Assembly: GCA_018343915.1 (NCBI GenBank)
Contig: JABRWF010000008.1
Coordinates: forward strand, 1,426,001-1,490,000
Direction: 5' to 3'
Origin: Agroathelia rolfsii
Taxonomy: Eukaryota; Basidiomycota; Agaricomycetes; Amylocorticiales; Amylocorticiaceae
DNA: 64,000 nt
Positions within the stretch are counted from its first letter, which is position 1, and each line of letters opens with the position of its first letter. Below, one piece after another: positions 58,723-64,000 of this stretch. The notes under the pieces were generated by a model that had not been told where the DNA came from, did not search any database, and worked only from the letters and a program-made list of their open reading frames with translations. The translations under genes and the position numbers were made by a program.

Positions 58723-61545
58723 GATAGTGATTGAGAAGGAGGAATTGCGAGTGACAAAAGTGCTGATCAAGACGGTTTAAAAACTGTTCTGCTTAAGACA
58801 AAACAGGTGTTTTGCACTGCAACACGGAGCGCTTATCACGCCCACCGTCATTCCCGGTACCAAGGTCACTACCATTACTGACCATCACCCCCTTGTGGTC
58901 GGATCAGGATGGTAGGTCTAGTTCCTGTCTATGGTTCTCCACATCCTGTAATGATGCAACCGTGTAGCCCGGACAAATATGCCGCGTATCGTTGATGTGC
59001 GATCTCAGGAGATACTTGGTTAAAAAAAAAACGAGCCAAATGAATGAAACTGGGATCCGTTGACGTATAGATCCAGTGTCGTGAAACCAAAAAGGTAGTC
59101 GATTCAAGTTATGATTGATGAATTCGTGTAACACAATTGATCCCTATCAACAATGAGTTAGACGTGGGTCGCCGTAGCCCGCTTTTATCACTATTATTGC
59201 GCCACTGGCAACGCGAACGTCGTAATGCAGCGTTCTTGGTGCGCATTCTCAGTAAAGAAGATAGCGAAAAAATCGCAGCTTACACAGGACGGTAGACAGA
59301 TCAAGTCCGAAGTACGATCCGTCATGTCATCTTCCGCGAATATAGGTAATACCTATATGCATAAAGCCATTGGATCACGGTTTTCGCGTCGTTATTTGCA
59401 TACCGATGGTGACTGTGATTGCCGCGATATGATTGTCATACACCCTGACACGTACCACCTGCTTTCTCCGTCGGTTGCACAGATACATAACGTCTTCGCA
59501 TGGAAGACATGGCCAGCATCTCATCAGTCAAGAGAAGTGATTCAAACTCGAAAATAAACAAAAAAGATGTATCCGATGTTTGAACTCCTGAATAGAGCAT
59601 CAAAATGATATCAAAAACATCGACAGCCTGGAAACCCATTACCTTGACTCAGCCTACATATGGACTTGGCCAAGTGCAAGTGAGTCCCATCATCATCCAG
59701 GGACCATCACCAGCACAGCTTTATCATGTTCCGGAATTCTCGAATATACTTGGTCCCCCATGTATGTATAGCATCTATCAATTGGCATCTATTTCATTTG
59801 GATATCAGGGGATTTGCCACAAAACCGTGCATCATGAAATCATAGTGGCAGCAGGGATTGAAACATTGAGGCACTAAAGTATATTGAGTTTCTAACTATC
59901 TTGCTGGAAAAGCTTGAATGAGCTGACGTTCCTGACTAGTTCAAAGTCTTACCAGCGCCTGAGTCACTACCAAGTGTCCTCGCCACTAGACGAAGCCTCG
60001 GATTGAGCTTTTCACCCTAGTATCATGCTTGGCACAGCGCCACGGCATCAGTCAATATCCACACAATTCTCCGTGGGCATAGAGCAAAAAAACAGCAGCA
60101 CACGGAACACTCACTGACCGGGTGTCGTGGCAGAGTTGTGTGAGACGAAAATGTCCCGAATTAGAAATCGGAACCGTGGCCAATGTTCCGATCCGTTGGC
60201 GCAAGTCGATCCAATATCTGATTGGAGATGGGATGTCATGTTGATGTATTCACAGCTACGGATACCTATTGAGAAATATAGGGGTCCTTTCATAGATCTA
60301 GAATGATGTCCTTCCCGCTTGGAGCAAGGCCTTCGAAATTTGGTAATCAAGCTCGGCATGCCATGTCAAATGAATTGAAAGAATCAAAGTTATCAGACAG
60401 GTACAGACCTTGGCAAATACACGTAACAGGTAACGCATGTCGATATCACCGTTGCCTGGTACAGCTCACTGCCACGAGTTTTTGTGTTGCAAATGTTCAT
60501 CGGACCGAGCAAACCTCCGAAGTTATCAAATCCTGATAAGCATAGTTCTCCGATCATTGGCGTATCTCGTCTTGGCTTGGAAGGCCAATCCGGACCGTGT
60601 ACAATGAATACCATAGAGGCGCAAAGCAGTCATTCCACACTGTCAAGCCCAAGCTTGTCAGAGATTGGGATTTAGTTAAACTTTAATGGCTGCCCCATAG
60701 GTCTCTATAGGCACAAGGAAGGATATAGTAGTACTATAGCCGTCAATCTCACAAGATTAGCTTATCTTGAGAGTTTTCGCAGTCGGCTTATCAGAGCGAT
60801 TCTGACTGTCTAGTCATGAATTTGATGAACCAATCACGGGTATGCATTACGGACGGGTCATACTCAGCTGCAGCGCCAAGCCTGTATGGCTCGGACTTTG
60901 AGGTGGGTGTATTTAGAATTTCAAGTTTTCAATCCAGCTGATTTCATCTAAAAAAGAATGCAGTAATTATTTTGATCCAAGACAATGGATAATTAAGGAG
61001 ACATGGATGTCCATACGCGGCCACCACCTATTAATGCTCTGATTGTGGCGTTGAATGGTATGCGCGTAGCTGTGGGCAGGGATGCGGCCGATTCGCTCAG
61101 AAAAATTCATGTGACGAGGCAAAGGTGACGTGACATAGGTCACACCCTGTGCCACCGTGGACTTCGCATCAAACGCACGCATGTCTGCAGTTCAAATCCT
61201 TTTGAACCAGTCTTAGTCCTAGCTTGATTATCGGTAGGCAAGTGTTGTTAAGCGCGGGCCAAGTGCGGTGCTACCTCCATAGAACACGACTGATGCATGG
61301 TCCGAGAAGCTTCATGGAGCACTCATGCTGTGTCTCATCTACCCTAGTAGTAATGCTTGTGTGCTAGATGTGCCTGATGAGGCTGCTCTGTAAGCCCTTT
61401 TGTCAGTCATGTCAGCCATCAGCAGGGTGATTGATCCAATCTCTTAGCGTTGTCGACTTCTCTTTTTCAGGCCTTGCAGGTATATGACCAGCTGTTCATT
61501 TCCAGTCCCCGCCCCTCCTACTAAGCTCTCTCAACATCCCCCACC
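58723..61545. promoter_or_regulatory. long divergent intergenic region (oxidase / MFS)
   Basis: About 2.8 kb, the longest gene-free stretch in the window, lying between head-to-head genes. Only short ORFs occur in it. I found no RNA gene, LTR or long repeat. It may contain shared control sites, an unrecognised small gene, or decayed sequence. Confidence 0.4.
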
Positions 61546-63540
61546 ATGGGCAGTCCCAAAGGCCAGGCCTTTTGGCTTACTATTATTGCCGTCGTTGTCT
61601 CGATTTTCTTGAGCGCCCTCGACCTTACAGGCGTTGCTACTGCTCTTCCAACTATCACTGACGACTTGCACGGTGGAGATCTCTTCGTATGGGTCGGTTC
61701 AGCATACGCTCTTTCAAGCACGGCTATTCTTCCTCTTTCCGGCAAGCTTGCGGACATCTTTGGTCGTAAGCCTCTCATGCTGGGATCTATCTTCTTCTTC
61801 GCTTTGGGCAGTGCCCTTGCTGGTGGTGCACAAAATATGAACATGATGGTCGCCGCGAGAGGTTGGTCGTAAATGACACTGCGTGATTTAACGATGGCTA
61901 AACATCATCGTTTGCATTTTTCAGCTGTTCAGGGTATTGGTGGAGGTGGAATCATCAATTTATGTGAAATCATCATCTCTGATCTTGTCCCACTATCCGA
62001 GCGAGGTATCTACCAAGGTATCCTCGGTTTGACTTGGTCCTTTGCTTCCGCCATTGGTCCCCCTATCGTGAGTCCGATTCGATTATGCCTAGCCATAGCC
62101 TTTTATACTTAGTTGAAATAACAGGGTGGTGCACTTGCACAAGCTAATTGGAGATGGTTATTCTGTAAGACTGTATGCGCTAAACTGCATGATCATCAAC
62201 TCACATAACCGCCTTTAGTCCTTAACCTGCCTCTCAGTGGCATTGCTTTTGTCCTGGTCTTGTTCTTCCTTCGCGTCAGGACACCCCCTGGCTCTGCAAA
62301 GGAGAAGTTTGCACGTGTTGACTGGCTGTTAGTCCTCATTATGACTTTCAGAAAAGTATTCTTATATTAACTTGAAATTAATAGCGGTAACTTCATTGGC
62401 ATTAGTGGCACAACCTTGGCCATTATCGGTTTGACTTGGGGTGGTGTTGCCTATCCATGGGACTCGGCACACGTCCTTGTCCCGCTCATCCTCGGTTTGG
62501 TTCTCGTCGGCGCCTTCCTCCTTTACGAGTTCAAGGTGCCGCTCGAGCCCACCGTCCCTTATGATGTCTTGTCCAACCGTACCAGCTTGAGCGGTTTCCT
62601 CTCGACTGCCGTTCACGGCATTACCAGTATTTCTATCATTTGTGCGTCTTTCTCCCTGCATTAATATTTTGAAAATGAAACTCAATCGTGCTCTAGACTA
62701 TCTTCCTGTCTACTTCCAAGCCTGCTTCGGCGCCTCGCCCATCAGGTCTGGTGTGGACATGTTGGGTACTGCCCTCATCGTTGCCCCCTTCGCTTTAGTC
62801 TGCGGTATTATGGTTCAGGTCATGAACAGATACATTCCTGCAAATACCATCGGTTGGGTCTTGACCATCATTGGCTTTGGCCTGCTCAGCATGCTCAAGG
62901 CCGATGCGTCTACTGGCCAATGGGTAGGCTTCCAGATTGTGGCCGCAGCTGGAACTGGTATGATTGTAAGTTATTCTTACATACAGATGACCAAACGCAA
63001 AAGGTTAACATAATACTCTAGTTCGCTGGTACTGTCTTCCCTATCTTAGCGCCCCTCCCTATCAACCGTACGGCAGCGGCTCTGGGTTTCTTCGCCTTCA
63101 GTCGCGCGTTTGCTCAGGTATGTAGCGTATACGATCGCACCTAACGATGTCAGACTCATCTTCCGTCACTTTAGACATGGGGTCTCACCATCTCGGCCAC
63201 CATCCTCCAGAACCAGCTCAAGGCTAACCTCCCCGCTGGCTTCGCCGAACAGTTCCCTCAGGGTGCCGAAATCGCATACAGCGCCATTCCTGTTATTAAG
63301 AACCTCCAAGAGCCTCTGCGTACGGAAGTCCGTGACGCTTTCGCTAAGAGCATGTCCGTTGTCTGGAAGACGATGATTGGTATTTCCGGCCTCGGCCTCC
63401 TCACCATCCCATTCTTGAAGGAAATCCCCATGCAAAACCAGACCGACGAGACGTACGGTTTGCACGATGGCAAGGAGACGCCAGAGAAGAACGGTGACCT
63501 CGAGGTCCAAGGCGAGGCTGCCACGGGCACCGTGGCTTAA
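61546..63540 (+). CDS. MFS transporter, DHA2-type (drug:H+ antiporter, 14 TMS)
   Basis: Eight exons (61546-61861, 61925-62067, 62125-62164, 62219-62327, 62385-62641, 62697-62965, 63022-63117, 63175-63540) join in phase to 531 residues. About 14 hydrophobic segments are visible. Motif A appears as GKLADIFGRKPLML and the DHA2 signature region as ALDLTGVATALPTI near the N terminus. Motif C-like sequence lies around GLTWSFASAIGPPIGGAL, with NWRWLFFLNLP after it. The C terminus is short, hydrophilic and acidic. Such proteins export drugs, toxins or secondary metabolites with proton antiport. Next to the oxidase, monooxygenases and hydrolase it is the likely efflux pump for the pathway product. Confidence 0.93.
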
Positions 63541-64000
63541 TTCATGTCTCTCGCTGCCTTTTTTTCTTCTTCTTTATTTTCTCTATTTTGCGTCTAGCCA
63601 TAGGCATTCCTGCATTATATGGACCCTTGCACTTGCAACGTATTTTATGATAGAAAGTCCTTTGTTTTTGTGATATCCCGCTATTGAATGCATTAGTTTT
63701 TTTCTTGATATATAGTAGCTAAATAGCGAATAAAATGATGTTTCTCTCATCCTGACTCGTGTGTAATCCATTAAGAGCCAAAGCTTCATACTAGACTTGC
63801 ACATTCTGCGTGTTCTCTAAACCCATTGTTATTGAAGAAATGCTGCTAGTGAGACTTGCATGCAAAATCGCTGGCTCTGACTTATGCTTCCGATTTCACA
63901 CAGTCAGTGACCCAGGAAGCTCCTAGTTCCATCCTCACTTTCAAGCTCTCACGATAAAATCAAATTGTCAGATTGGAAAGCAGTGACTGGCGCTTACAAA
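63541..64000. other. intergenic, right edge
   Basis: The 3' flank of the MFS gene, pyrimidine-rich just after the stop. No further gene begins before the window ends. Confidence 0.45.

Overview
The window is nuclear DNA from a filamentous basidiomycete, most likely an Agaricomycete. The evidence is internal: protein-coding genes are cut by many short introns (about 45-75 nt, GT-AG with a few GC-AG), two genes belong to the DUF6535 membrane-protein family that is expanded in mushroom-forming fungi, and P450, aspartic protease and intradiol dioxygenase genes of wood- or litter-decay type are present. No rRNA, tRNA, CRISPR or bacterial-type operon was seen. All exon joins are my own readings of splice sites and reading phase.

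Left part (1-17 kb): the 3' end of an unknown gene, a large DUF6535 gene (963-4179), then a decayed accessory zone. That zone holds a pseudogenised extracellular intradiol dioxygenase (4308-5929), a small inverted-repeat element, a degenerate solo LTR, a broken P450 (about 8180-10512), an intact paralogue of the dioxygenase (11215-12899) and a clean solo LTR with a 5-bp target duplication. A second DUF6535 gene follows on the minus strand.

Middle (18-46 kb): an ordinary housekeeping and regulatory stretch. It holds a secreted aspartic protease, a peroxisomal enoyl-CoA isomerase/hydratase with a PTS1-like C terminus, a homeodomain protein lacking the near-invariant Asn51, a divergent cation/Ca2+ exchanger, a DsbA/FrnE-like oxidoreductase, a Frag1/DRAM/Sfk1 membrane protein, a C2-plus-proline-rich protein resembling the cytokinesis proteins Inn1/Fic1, a very intron-rich ABCC transporter, a GNAT acetyltransferase and an unknown Ser-rich protein.

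Right part (46-64 kb): six genes with metabolic-cluster character lie side by side: P450 (-), Ayr1-like short-chain dehydrogenase (-), FAD aromatic-type monooxygenase (-), alpha/beta hydrolase (+), acyl-CoA oxidase-like flavoprotein (-) and a DHA2-type MFS exporter (+). Together they suggest a tailoring, degradation and export module. No backbone synthase (PKS, NRPS, terpene cyclase) is visible, so such an enzyme, if it exists, would lie beyond 64 kb. The two divergent pairs (FAD monooxygenase/hydrolase and acyl-CoA oxidase/MFS) could share promoters.
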